Positions 1-12,760 of a stretch of DNA of 64,000 nt are shown here, piece after piece (the stretch's first letter is position 1; each line of letters opens with the position of its first letter). Made by a program: the position numbers and the translations under genes. This DNA is from Orbilia blumenaviensis. Taxonomy: Eukaryota; Ascomycota; Orbiliomycetes; Orbiliales; Orbiliaceae. The stretch is taken from the NCBI GenBank assembly GCA_036872755.1, contig JAVHNS010000007.1:1736001-1800000 (forward strand), given 5' to 3'. The notes below the pieces were generated by a model. It was not told where the DNA came from. It ran no database searches and was given only the letters and a program-made list of their open reading frames with translations.

Positions 1-3000
1 TTTTGGGGGTGAGATCTGAGGCGTCTGTAGAACTGTGGCATAGATGTTAAGGTGCTTGGGGAATTACTATATATACCCGCGGCGCTTCCAGGAGCTGAAG
101 AAGCTAAGGAAGTAAGTAGATGTGGAGCCTTTGGTTAACGTCTACAGCGATCTTTCTTTGTTTCGTTCTGGATATTCGACGTATCAATGCCGACGGCTAT
201 GGCGTCTTCCGGCGGCAAGACCGGTATATAACCACGATACTTCGGCTCCAGCCATATAGGACTGACCTTTGCTAATGCTAGTAACGGTGTACTGCTAAAT
301 TATATTAGCTTAGTAATTATCAAAAAAATTACCTGTGTATCAACGGATCTAGACCCTCACGATCTGAAGAAAGAGAGACAAAGACAAGACTAGAGGAAGG
401 GGGGCAGTCGTTCAAAATAAAAAAAATGAGATCTATGATCCTGGGTATTTCGTAATGCAGGCGTCCTGAGCATCAAAAGTATTTGAATTAAAAAGTGCCT
501 CTCGTCTAAGCTAAGTTGGATCGATGCTTTTCCCCCACAGGAAAAACTGTCAGCCCGACCACACCCTTTTTGTTTCTCCACACCCCCTGTCACGAGATCT
601 GGTATATCCATTATCCATGTTCACGGGTGAAGACCTCGAAACGGGAAAAGAGAATAATCCCATACTTGCAATGGTCTTCTTTCAAGTTCTTTTTTTTTTT
701 TTTTTTTTTTTTTGTAATGAGGGTGAGCTTTAATTTTCGTTTCGGATGCTAGTAAAGTATCATTTACTGTGCTTTTTTGTCGCTTGGGATCCAACGGTTT
801 CCGAGGCTTACTGCATCAGCAAAGCTAACAAACTTGAAGCACAAAATGACATCTTTTTTTTTGTTTTTTCATCTTCGAAGAACAGAAAAAGTGGAAGGTA
901 ATAATACATGACTAGCTTTACGGATCAAGGAGGATAGCTACGAAGTAAGTACTTACTTAGCTAACTAACCTTTCTTTTGAGGCGCGTGCAGGGGGGCTTT
1001 TGTCGATGCCAGCTGCCAGCCAATTAGTGCCAGGAACCCTGATTGATTTGTATTTGCAGCCCTGTTGGTTTCGTAGGCTAAACTTCAACTGGTGGCCGTT
1101 TCGATCCGAATTTTGAATTCCCAGAAAAGCTTGTCGATTGCGATCTCTTTTGTGTCTGTTGGTACAAACGGTTTTAACCAGGGTATTTGGAGAGAAAGAA
1201 AGATAATTTCATGAATTTCATGAATTTCAAGGCCAAGGGAGAGAAACACAGCCCTGGTCCTGCATACATACATACTGGCCTGGGTCCTGCAGCCGACAGA
1301 TATACAAGCTGCCAGCCTTCTTTTCGGGATTGTAATCCAGCTGCAGTAGCTTTGAACACTTATCTTGTCTGCAGTAACTAGTGCAGCGCAGCGTCTTTCG
1401 GTTGCAAAAGATAATACTTAAGTAGTCAGGTAGTTAGCTGGAGGGGGGATTAAGATCCAAAAGATATCAAATCAATATGATCATGGGCATAACTCCGGCC
1501 GGTTGAGAGTAGCACAAGGTTGTGTCGTTACAGAGTTTCCGCCAATAAACGCCGGCGTGGCCATGGACGAACAGTTTAAGAAGAAAGTTAGCCCTGTCCA
1601 CTGCGCCTGCTTCGTGTCGTAGTCGTTCTTCTTCCTTCTTTGAAGCCTCTCCGTCTCCTTTATTAATTGTATTAAATGATCAAGCTCGTTTGTCTGTCTG
1701 TGCATGTGGTGAAGCCGAAGTATTACTTATTTGGTTGGTTAGTTATTCCTTTTTTTTCTTTCTTTCCTTGGTCGCGCGAGGTCTCGAGATCTTTAAACTG
1801 GCCATTCGCCCACCCCATCGGACTGATTAGACTGCATTGACAGACCGGTTGATTGATATTGATCGAAAGAAGTACGGGTCTGACAGCTTGATCGATACAT
1901 GTCTTTCTGTCTGTCTTTTTGTCTGTCTTCCTTCTCCTCCCCCTTATCCTTAATTAATTATTTCTCTCTCTCCCTTTATTCATATTTACCATTCCACGCA
2001 GTCAATTGCAATTTAATCGGTTGTTGCTGCTCCATTCCCTTTCCCTCGATACCAGTTTTACTATCACCGTAGCTTAACTAGCTTAACCAGTGGGCCCGGG
2101 TCTTGTCTGGTATTTAAGGGGGATAACGGGGCTTACCTACTTGTTTACTTCAGTTGCTTAGCTGCGACGACGACGGAAGGTTCGGTCAATTCAACGTCAC
2201 ATTGGAAGCTGCCAAAGGAATAGCTTCAGGAGAACCCGATCGGTCATTGGCTGTTTTGCTATTTGATTCGGGCTGCACAGCCTTATTGAATTAGTTAGCA
2301 TCATATCATCCGTCCATTTAAATCCCCCCCATCATCCATCCGAGGCAGGAAAGAGCCAGTGGTAGCCAGCAGCAGCAGCAGCCAAACAGGCACGACCCTC
2401 ACCAGTTTCTATCAAGACAAGACATTGGCGAAAGAGAAAGACGAAAAACGGCAGTTACGTTAGGTTACGTTACTTTTCTGTCTCTCTCGGTATTTTTGTT
2501 CCGGGTTCAGAGTCGAATTCTCCGATCGAGGCTTCTTAGCCTTTCACCATCATCATCTTATTCTTCTTCAACCTCCTAATTAAACATCACGACCATTGCA
2601 TTAGGATTATAATCATTTCAAGATAGTATATATACTCGACTGAAAAGGGTATCAATCATACCAAAACCAAGCTTCAACAAGAAGCATACTGGAGGAAGGG
2701 AAAGAGCCCACCCCTTCGAATCGAGGCCCACAGGCTAAACCGCATCTTTCCCCGTTCCAAGTTCGCTTAAGCCCGCCTGTCTCCTGAAGTCACTTTATAA
2801 GACGCTATTCTTATAAATTTCTATTCTCAGCCCCAGTCCAGCTAGCCAGCCCGGTTTTTTTTCCTGCTGGCTGCCTGGCACCGACAGGGCGGGTGTTTGA
2901 CATCTTCGGTCGGATCTTTTGGAATTGTTTTTGGTGGTTTAAAAAAAAAAAAAAATAGAAGAGGAAGAAGGGGGGGTTCTGTCAGCCGCGATTCCTTGAG

Positions 3001-3280
3001 CTTGCTTGCATGCTTGCTTACCTTCACCTTGCTAGCACTAACCTACCTACCTACCTAAACTACCTTACTTTAGTACCACACACACTCACTCACTCAACTT
3101 CTTCCTCCCTTCTCTCTCTTACATCTTTTCAGCTGCGATATCCAACTTTTCTATCCTTTTTGAAATAGCTTCTAGACTGTCTATCTATAGTCCCCTATTC
3201 CTCCATTCCCTAGTCTTCCTTTTTGTTTGTCTCCTTGTGTCTGTGTTTTTCCTGCTGCTTTCGTGTTTTTCGTCAAAACA
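1..3280. other. Intergenic / long 5' region before the first gene
   Basis: I see no supportable gene here. The stretch holds a run of 24 T at 690-713, a 13-14 A run near 2941-2953, several TTAGCTAACTAACC-like short repeats, and a pyrimidine-rich zone from about 3050 to 3280 directly before the first start codon. That zone is typical of fungal 5' leaders. All open frames are short, contain homopolymer-encoded runs and have no recognisable domain. Confidence 0.6.
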
Positions 3281-4893
3281 ATGGCACCTCCTTTAATACC
3301 GAAGCCCATCGAGCGCCGGCAGGCAGACGTATCCAACCCAAGGTCGCCACAGTCCGACTCGCCTTTCCCACCGTCCGATCTAACACTCAGACCGACTCCC
3401 ACCAACAGTCCGCAGGATGCCTCCGCTTCTCAGTCAGTTGCGACGGCTACCAGAACCCCCAGACCCTCAGGAACTTCTACTCCCAGGCCGTCGCCTACTC
3501 CGACTAGCAGCTCCAGCTCGAATAACCGGAATGGCTTGAATATGAATTCTACACAGACTGGAATCGTAACTGTATGTTTTTTTCCACCTCCGTAAAAAAA
3601 ACAAAGAAAAAGAAGAAACAGAAAAAACAGGAAATTTTTTGAAATTCAAGAGATTTTTCTTGTTCGTGAAAAAGACAAGGATATCTAAAAATAGAACCTT
3701 TGAAAAGAAAAATCGAAGATTGTGAAGAAATTGGCTAATGCGAATTGTAAAATTTTCTATTATAACAGACGATAGTAGCGATCATTGGTGTCGTAATCCT
3801 CGGCTTCCTATCCTACGTAATCCTAAAATCCATCCGTCTACGCTACAAAGACCCAAAATACCTGCCCGGATCATATCTGAAAAAGAAATGGAAGAATTGG
3901 GATGTTATGGGCTACCAGGCCGCGGGCGGTAGCAACTCCGGCAGCAGTAGAAACCCGAATCAAGCACGTATCAACCGCGTTGCCAGATCTCGTGCGAACG
4001 TCGAGGCGAACAGAGCTTTGGATCGGCAGAATAGCGTCAGGAGTGTGATTACACTCCCACCATACCGTGAGATGGCGGAAATGGACCTAGAACGCACGAT
4101 CGGAAGGGAAGGCGAACGTGGAGGACTTGATACTATCGTTCAATTGCCAGAAACAGCGGATGAAGAAGAAGATCGCAGAGAAGAGAGAATGCAGGCTATG
4201 TACGAACTCCGACTACAGCGACGGGCGCAACGAGCCGCGCGAGAAGCCAGATCCGCCAGCGGCAGCGTTACAACACTTGGAAATGATGGGAATGGTGGGA
4301 CTGGATCTTCGGTTTCTTTGACAGCTATGGATATGGAAGCTGGTGGAAGCGGACGGACGGCAAGCGAACTTACAGCGGCTATCTTGAACGATCGGACACG
4401 GCGACTTTCTGAGGTTTCGTACGGTGATGTTGGGTATGCTAGACACGACGGTAGTCGTGTGAGATCCACATCTACGAACAGGAATAACGGCGCATCATCG
4501 GATTCACAGCCATTGCTCGCTGATAACGCGAGCGGTACCGCCAGCAGACGTTCGCGCGCCGGATCGATGCTGTCGCTGAATACCAATGTTACGGAGGGTA
4601 GAGGAAGCATGGACCGCAGAGATTCGACAGAAATGCTTGCTGGTGCGGATATTGGCGAGGCGAGATTGCCGCCGAGCTACGATGGGCTCGATTGGGGTGA
4701 TGCACCGCCATATATGAGCCCCGTCAGCCCGCCGGTAAGAAGTGAAAGTGCGGCAACAAGAAGGCGGCCAGTCCCTGGTCAGGAAGGACAGCAGGCACAG
4801 CAACCGGCGAATCTGAATGTGCCGCTGGTGAGGGTTATCGGAGCGAGCAATCCAAACAGTCCGATGAGCCCCAGAGCTCCAGGGCCGTTGTAG
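3281..4893 (+). CDS. Conserved fungal single-pass membrane protein with PY-like motifs
   Basis: Two exons, 3281-3571 and 3769-4893, give 471 residues. The intron is 3572-3768 (GTATGT...ACAG) with a GCTAAT branch-like site. The N-terminal ~94 residues are rich in Ser, Thr and Pro and probably lie outside the cytoplasm. One hydrophobic helix at about residues 95-116 is built across the splice junction, then a basic stop (KSIRLRYKD). The cytoplasmic part carries an LPPY motif near residue 191, an acidic/basic charged helix (TADEEEDRREER and following), a VSYGDVGYARHDGSR block, and LPPSYDGLDWGDAPPY near residue 396. This architecture resembles a widespread Pezizomycotina family that I know only as uncharacterised. 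The PPxY (PPSY) motif makes a WW-domain or Rsp5 adaptor role possible, as for yeast Rcr1/Rcr2, but that is inference. The start follows a pyrimidine-rich leader. Confidence 0.85.
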
Positions 4894-5599
4894 ACTCCTG
4901 ATGGCAGATGGCAGATCTTGCGTTTTTTTTTCCTTGTCACTTTCATTTCTTCTTCCATAATACCGTCATGACCGTTACGTTTGAAAGCGGGGTGTTCTTG
5001 TCCTTTTTGCTTTTCAATTTTTCTGCCCTCCAGAATCAATATCGGGGAGCGAGATACATACTACTTGTTTTCTCATTTTTATTTTTATTTTTATTTTTTT
5101 TTCACAAAAAATACTCTCTTCAGGCGCATCATGGCGTTTTTATTCCCATCTCTTTATCTTCTTTTGCATGGTTGCTCATTTATAGCTTCCTATTTCTGTT
5201 TTCTTGGTTTTCATCTTAATGGTATGGGGAAGGGCTTTTAGCATATAATGTCTAGCGACTGATATCACGCATACAATCCTTGAAAAAAAAAAGAAAGCAG
5301 ATACTATATTATATTCTCACATATATTCCCAGTCCATGGTTCACGATATTCTCGATCACATTATCGTCACTCTTCAATGTTAAACGAGACAATTGAATTG
5401 ATGTAAAGAGGCTTCTATCACGCCTTTGTATCTCCCCTTCTAGAAATGATATGTCATGATATATATTGTATGAATGCGCCGCACCACCGATCGTTAAAAC
5501 GCCATACCCCCTCCTTCCACCATTAACCCGCCCCCTATGAAGCATACAAAACTAAAATAATAGAAAGAAGACGAAGGAAGAGGACAAAACCCGTGCCGC
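4894..5599. other. Convergent intergenic region (3' ends of two genes)
   Basis: This region lies between the stop codons of the membrane protein (+) and the MEMO-like gene (-). It is T-rich on the plus strand near 4924-5105, including TTTTTATTTTTA-like runs, and should hold both 3' UTRs. Open frames here encode only Phe/Leu-rich runs. Confidence 0.55.
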
Positions 5600-6838
5600 T
5601 CACAAAACCGCAAAAGCACTAGCATAGCTAACGCTACTATCCTCCACCCTCCTGCACTTACTGCTCTGCTCATACCTCACAAACTTAAACTTCCCCTTCC
5701 CGGTAACATCCTCCCCATTCCTCTCCCTCGCCTTCACTAACTCCTCCAAAGCCGCCATAATAACACCAATCGGATGTCTTCCACAAACCGTATTCTTCGT
5801 CTCCCTCAGATACTTTGCAAAATTGTCATGAACACCTGTTTCTATAGCGTCGATGGCAGCTTTATCCAGTTCCTCTATAGATTTCCATATCTCCTGTGAA
5901 CCGGACGGTGGTGTCTTTGAATTCCTTTTGAGAGCGAAGCCTTCACCACCTGGTGTGGGGATGTAGTATTGATAGCTAAACCTACTACCCCAATGACAAA
6001 AATCCGATGAGATTATGAACGCATTCTCAGGTTTATCAAGGTACTCCGCCAAAATGTTACCGTACACCTTTTCCGAAGCCGTATTTATAGCACCGACGAG
6101 GATTGGTACCACCGGTGGAATATTATCGTGGGTTCCGAAGTGGTTGATCAGGGTTTTGTAAGTGTACGGAAGATGCATCTCTATGCTATGCTCGTCCGAA
6201 TCTGCGGTTTGACTCATGATTGAGAATTTGCTAGAAGCCTTTTGGAGAAGAGCTGTGTTTGCAGCTGTGTCGATTGTGAGAGGGCCCAGAGGGGTGTCGT
6301 AGGTTGAGTGTGAGGTTAGGGCGCAGCCGTCTAGGTAGATGTGGTGGGAGGGTCCTAGGATGAAGACTCGTTTTCTTGTGAAGACGTGGAGGTTGGTTAG
6401 TATATTTAGGTACTTTTATCTATCTATCTATCATCATGGTATATTGTACTAGTGTATATGGGAGGATTTGTGAAGATAAAGGTAGGGAGGATATCGGCGG
6501 GGACGTACATATCCGTCAGGTTTAGGGATTTATAAGCCCATGCGGCAGCGGGGCCGGAGTAGGAGTACCCCGCGTGGCTGTATTATCCAAACGAAAAACA
6601 CCTTTCATCAGCTATCATCTTCTGAACCTTTCCAACCAGACAACCGATTGAGTAGTAGTAGTAGTAGTATGATAACGTACGGTGCGATGATAATCCTAGC
6701 CCCAGCCGGAGGTATCTCACCGACGTCATCGATGCTAGACGGCACATTGGACAGGTACCCTGAAAGCTCGCGGTCAAGCGCCGCCTTGTCGTCCGAATAC
6801 CAGCTGCCGGCGTGACTTGCTGGCCTTGCGTTGGACAT
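5600..6838 (-). CDS. MHO1: MEMO1/Mho1 family protein
   Basis: Three exons on the minus strand, 6838-6681, 6577-6509 and 6374-5600, encode 333 residues (human MEMO1 has 297). Both donors are GTACGT and phases match exactly. The protein follows the MEMO family from end to end: ASHAGSWY at the start, PHAGYSYSGPAAAWAY across intron 1, GPSHHIYLDGCAL, DEHSIEMHLPY, SSDFCHWGSRF, CGRHPIGV and a C-terminal SSVSYASAFAVL. The likely metal-site residues of the family (two His and one Cys) correspond to His54, His86 (or His87) and Cys273, all present. Human MEMO1 is a copper- and redox-linked factor in cell motility, and the yeast homologue is Mho1. A residue 90-110 insertion (KRNSKTPPSG region) makes it slightly longer than usual. 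A GTA/TAC microsatellite sits inside intron 1 just after the donor. Confidence 0.93.
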
Positions 6839-9800
6839 TTTTTTTCTTTTCTTTAGAAAGATATGGTCCTTTTCCTTTTCTTTTTCTTTCTTTTTTAATT
6901 TAGAAGTCTGGTAGATTTGGTTATTGTACGCGCGGTGAGGATGTAATTGAATGTGGTTTGTAAGAGGAATCGAAGTCGGAGTTGGAGGGATATAAATATG
7001 GGTAATCTGATCAAGGCGGGGAGGGTTGTTGACAGCGGCCTAAATGCGGCCATCTTCCCGATTAGCGAGATCTTGCCCACGCTGGGAAACTACCACACTC
7101 CCAACACAATTAATTATATCCAAAAACCTGGTGCAATCGAAGATATCAGGGTAGGTATCGGGACGGCAGTGGATTACTTCTCAGGCCATAGCTATATTAT
7201 TAAAATATATCTAGTTATATATATTTCTAGGCTGTTGGTGCTCACGGATATAGTATCGAAATACTAGGAACTTACAGAATCTCAACAACATATCCGATGC
7301 ATGCGGAGTCGATAAACCGTGTGACCTTAGAGCTATAGCTATTCACACCCCGTACTATTGTACATTGAGTTCCCTCGGTTTCTTTGTAGGTAGGCTTGAA
7401 TGTTTAATTGTCATGCTTTGCGAAATGATATACCAGGATTTCCATGTGTACGTATGTACCAGTCGAAGTATAGCATGCAAAACGTTTTCGCCAATCTTTC
7501 GATTAGCTCGCAGTGAAAAACGTATATACCACATGTGTGTGTGCTCATACCATTTCTGTATGTGTATGGAATTGGAGAGGAGTAAAGACGAAGGCCCCTC
7601 TGCTCAATGTAACCAAAACTATGTTTGGAGTGTCCAGCGTCTCGTAACCCCCAGTTCTAATCATATTAATTCGTTATTTTTTCTCTCTTTCTTTTTGACC
7701 AAGTGAAGGGACTAAATGTGAATGCTTAACTGCAATTTTACACTTAAGCACATTAAATTATAAGTACAAGCATCAGATTGCCAGGTCTATCCTACTTCCG
7801 AAATTACAAAGTTCCACCTCCCCCAGCCTCCCAACAAAGTTAGATAAGATCAGGTCTAAAACCTGAAGAAAACCGATTCCATCCCAAATATATACATATA
7901 TACACAAACCATATGGAACCTACCCCCTTCCCAAAAAAAAAAAGAAGAAAAAAAAGAAAAAAAAGTACACCTAGACTACAAGAGTTACACTTGCCCAGCA
8001 AAGACAAGCAACATTCTGTACCAAAGAAAACCGCAAACTATCTAACATATATACCCCAAACACCCTCTAAAAGCCTGCAAAGCTTACAAGACGCAGAACA
8101 AGAAGAACAAGAAGAACAAAAAGAGCTCCAATCTAGAATTCAAAGTTTATAGGCTTACCTTTATAAAATAACAATACCAGCGACCTACATCTACGTTTAT
8201 ATATGCACTAAAATACTATCTTCATCAGTCATTCTTTTGCCTTTGCTAATTTTCATGGGAGGAAACACTTACATAACCAAGCTACGCTACGCTAGCGGTT
8301 CAAGATACGCATTCGGCCTTCCGAGTGGAGAGACCCCGGTGCTTCGATGATCATAGAGACTGGAACGCTTAATACTAAAATTCAATGGCGTCAATATCTC
8401 CACGGTACATGTATACATGGACTGTAAACCTGGTCGTAAGAAATTACATACCTTTTACGATTTCTATATTAATCGAATAAACTTCATAGGCTTCGTAAAT
8501 CCACGTAACAATCCTAACTTAGTGACACATGGCTCCAAAGTCTGTCAGCAATACAAAAACCACACTGCCTACCCGCACTACTCACCTACCTCATCATCAT
8601 CATCACCTTACTCTCCCGCTTTCAAACCCGAAAACGGCAATTTCCCTAATCACCCAATAAAAAAAATTAAACTAACCAAGTAAGTAAAACCACCCCCATA
8701 ACCTAGTAAGGAAAGGACTTACCAAATCCAGTCTACCGACCAAGGTTAAAGCTATAATATAAGCTAACTAGTCAAAAACCAGGGTTCTATCCCCGGGAAC
8801 ACCACTTCTTAAACATCCCGGGAATCGATCTGGTGACAGTTAGTTGATTTTTCTCATTACCCTCCCCGGGTATCGCGGCAAAGTCAAGTTCGTGGGGTGG
8901 GGTCTGTATGTATGTACGTACCTATCTATGTATATACGGGACCTAGAGAGTAAGCAGACATTATAGCCGGTGTCCAATGGGAATCGATGGGTGTGTCTGA
9001 TATATGCTGTAAAGAAGCTTTTTCATGGGGTGTTCCGCTATTCTGTATGAGTTTGGTACATACTCTAGCGTCTATGCGTCCTATATCTTCCACTAAAAAA
9101 CCAAGAAGAATCAATTGAATTGAAATTGAATCGACGAAAACAAGAAAGAGACAAGAATGCAACCGGAAAGGTACGATATCATACCTGAATACTAAAACAA
9201 ATAAATTCTCACCTTACCCAATTCGAAGAAAAAAAACCCTCACAGACTAGACTTGTAAAAAAGCTTAGTTATAGTGTTCGAAACCCTCTAGTCTTGAACA
9301 ATTAGTCCTGATTCTCGAACAATTCGGAATTCCACAAAGAAAAAAAATGAAGGCAAGTACTTACTTAGGGCATCTACCGTAATACTCCCGCGTCCATATG
9401 TCAACCTTTCTTCCCCTTAGCTTCGTTTTGTTAAACTTCGTTCCTCCCGTAAGTGTACTAACCGTACTTCGTCTCCTCATACCTGAATTAACAATTAATG
9501 ATAAAGAAGAAAAAACAAAAAAAATGAACCTCACGCAGAGCCATGTGGTTCGCTCGAAACGAAAAAAATGCGTGTGTGCGTGTACTATCGGGTAAAAGAG
9601 AAGTAGCGTTCATACAAAAAAAATGGGAGGCTCAACTAAGCAGCTAACTAACAAAAAAAAAAAAAAAAAAGAAGGTTGTGTGGATGCGAAGGAAGGCCGC
9701 GTCATCAACCATTAGGTTCCCTACCAACCAACCAACAAAAACCAGTACCCACCCACAAAAAAGAAATGAAACAGGAAACGAAAAAGGATATGGATATGGA

Positions 9801-12760
9801 TTGTCGACTTGTGCAATTGCGACTAGACTAAACTAGTACCCTTAGACTATTCTGTGAAAAAGTAAGTGAAAGGGGGAAAGAAACGTTATATATACAGTAT
9901 TCCCAGCCGGATATCAGATCATCAGCCGGATAACTATAAATTTTGTTTTTTTGTTAGGATTTAAAAGTGTTTCTTAGAAGGACGAAAAATCTACAATTCG
10001 ATTAGAATTACGGTTTATGGGAAGATACTCTTGGGGCATACGCGTTTTTTCCCTCTTCCCCCCTGATAAGTTAGCTGCGCATATGCGCATATAGAACCGA
10101 TTCAAATAGCAAGAGATTCTTGGTGTGGAGGGTTAGCTGGCCGGCTGTGTAACAACACCCATGGGCTTCGGATTTCTAGAATTGGAAATAAATACGGACC
10201 AAAAAGTGGATTCGCTGTAGGGAGCCCCCCCGGAGAGGCTGGTGCAAGGCGGGTTCTACTATTGTTAGATCAACCCATATATCGTTTTCTTTTCTCCCGT
10301 AAATCGTGGGGAGCTCGAGGTCGACCAGTCGTATCGAAGTAGGGTCCTAATTGCAAGGTCAATATTTGCTAAAGAAAATACCACATTAACAACACCTAAC
10401 GGGGCTACATTAGCGTCCGGCTTGGTCTGTGCTTGATTTGAGATATCAATATGCTTGCGACGATATATATCGCAATAATCTTGGAATATTCCGATATCGA
10501 TGTTTTTCCGGTTTATCTATCTATCTGTCTGCGTATGCCGCATATCCGTAGCCGATGCCTGTTACCCACAATATATATGAGTATATATTAATATCTCATC
10601 CCAAACCAGCCACAAAAAACAAAACGACGAGGGAAAAAAGCGGCTGGTGAATTCGCAAACAATCAGGATATATAGATATATTAGATTATATCCGTCAGGA
10701 GGACATACCTGGGCCCCTCCTCCATGGCTATTAGCGCTATTTACTGGAAAGATCAAAGGGGGGGCCGTTTATCGATTGATTCTTCGGGTTTTGTTCTGAT
10801 TCCTTACATTGCTGTCCACCTGTTGACTTGTTGATTGATTGATGTTCTTGTCGAGAGATGCTAGATTCTCCCTCTTTATAATGTTTTTTTTTATGTGAGG
10901 GTGGCGAACTTGGCGTGCGCGACATCATGACACTTGTCGCCGGCGACTGATGTTTACGAACCTGCGTTTGACCGCTAGCTGCGTTCGCGCTAGGGTCCCT
11001 AAAACATTTTTCCCGTCAAATCGCCCTAAATGATGATCAGTATTTAATGATCAATTCCACGTAAAAAATAAAAAAAAGAGAGAGAAAGAAAAAGAAAAAT
11101 CTCAAAAAAATGGTCCCTAAATCCCCCTCCCCTACCCCACCAATCACAAAAAACCCCAACCGAATAAAAAACAAGCGCCCTAAATTCGCTAAAATACTCC
11201 AATCCTCTACCACCACCACACAACCCTAAATGTCCCGCAGTCCTAATATGCATGTATGACGTTCTAACGTGCTACTAATGTTCTAGGCCGGGGGGTTCAG
11301 AGGAGCGACGCCTAATCCTTCGCATGATTGTTTCGCGAGCGACATAATATTACGATGTAGGATATTAGGAATTAGCCATCATCACGCATGCATATAACCA
11401 TCCTAACCGACCATTCAAGAACCGTAGCGGTTTTTGGGGTTCCTAAAACTCTCGTCCTGCTGTGGATACGGCAGTGCATGCGTGGTATCCATGAGATTAT
11501 GATCACTCACTCCTTCACGAAAGCCATAGAAGATAGGTAAGGATTTTTCACACTTGAAAAAATATATGTGATATAAATCGCTTCTATGTATCAAGTTGAG
11601 ATCTGGAAGAAAATGTAAGATGAGGATAAAAATATAGTATCACATAAAGCCAACCAAATGAGAAAAAAAAGATAGATAAAAAGTAAAGGAAAAATGGGGG
11701 TATAATAATAAATAAAAATTATGTAACATAGATCTTTTTTTTTCTGCCTTTCCAACGAAAAAAAAAAAAATCCTATCCGTCCAAAGTCCTTAGAAAAAGC
11801 AACCAAAGGAAAGGGGAAAACTGAAGAGAAACCGCGATGTTCACTTCTTCCCATTCCCAATATATCCCCCCCAAATATAATAGATACTTCCATAAAACGC
11901 TCTCCATTTTAACTTCTTCCTCTTGTTCTCACAAAACGAAAAATCCTTTTTTTTGTTAAGGGTTTTTGGTTTGGAGATCCAGAAAAGGAAAGGTATGTGA
12001 CACAAGGAGAATATACTCTGACATAAAAACAAAAGAAGAAAAGGAAAAAAGTAGGGGTAAAAATCTTACAAAGATAGAGGGAGACCCAGCCGTAGAAGGA
12101 TGATATAAGAACGTAAAATATAAGAGAAAAGAAAACCGAAATAACACGCTGACAATGATACATCAAGAAAAGGAACAAAAAGGAATAATAAGACCTGGTA
12201 TAAATGAAAGACCTTTTGTGACGACATGCTTGTTATTAAATTCCTGAACAAGAGATGACAAGGGAATATGATGACAAAAGAAAAGTGATGATGGTAGTCC
12301 GGCCAATGATTATTTTTTTTGTGAACAAGAGCAGGCAATAATATCATTTTGCACCGCATACTGTACTCAAACAAAAAAAGTAGAACCAATCCAAAGAGAT
12401 CCGGAATCTAAGAGGGCATATAGACAGATAGGAAATATGTGTGAAAGGTAGACTCAAGGAAAGGATAAGACCTATAGGTCTTAGATGCAATGATGGTATA
12501 GGAGGATGGTGTGAGTAAGGTGTGTATATGTATAGACGAGATGATGATGATGGTAGTAGTGATGTTTATAAACAACGACGAAGGTGACGACGATGAGGGG
12601 CCGACAAGAGTAATTAGAAGGTATCGCGCTAGATCGCGCACAAGGTGAGTAAGGTCGAAACTATAGCACAAGCGGATATGCTAGTGGGACCCATGTCAAT
12701 GAATGCACGACATGGGTAGGGGTGTCGAGGATAAACGTGGAAGGAATGAGGTGAAGAAAA
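6839..12760. other. 5.9-kb intergenic region, no gene recognised
   Basis: This is the gap between the MEMO-like start and the PNG1 stop. It contains an A run at 9653-9670, CTAT repeats near 10508-10530, a GCGCATATGCGCATAT palindrome near 10078, and AT-rich tracts. Minus-strand open frames at about 11.6-12.7 kb are hydrophobic and low-complexity, with no domain. I looked for tRNA-like T-arms and found none with a matching A box. Confidence 0.5.

Noticed and set aside
4140..4610. 156-codon antisense frame within the first gene
   Set aside because: It is a mirror of the coding strand's codon usage, with no domain. The sense protein is clearly the conserved one.
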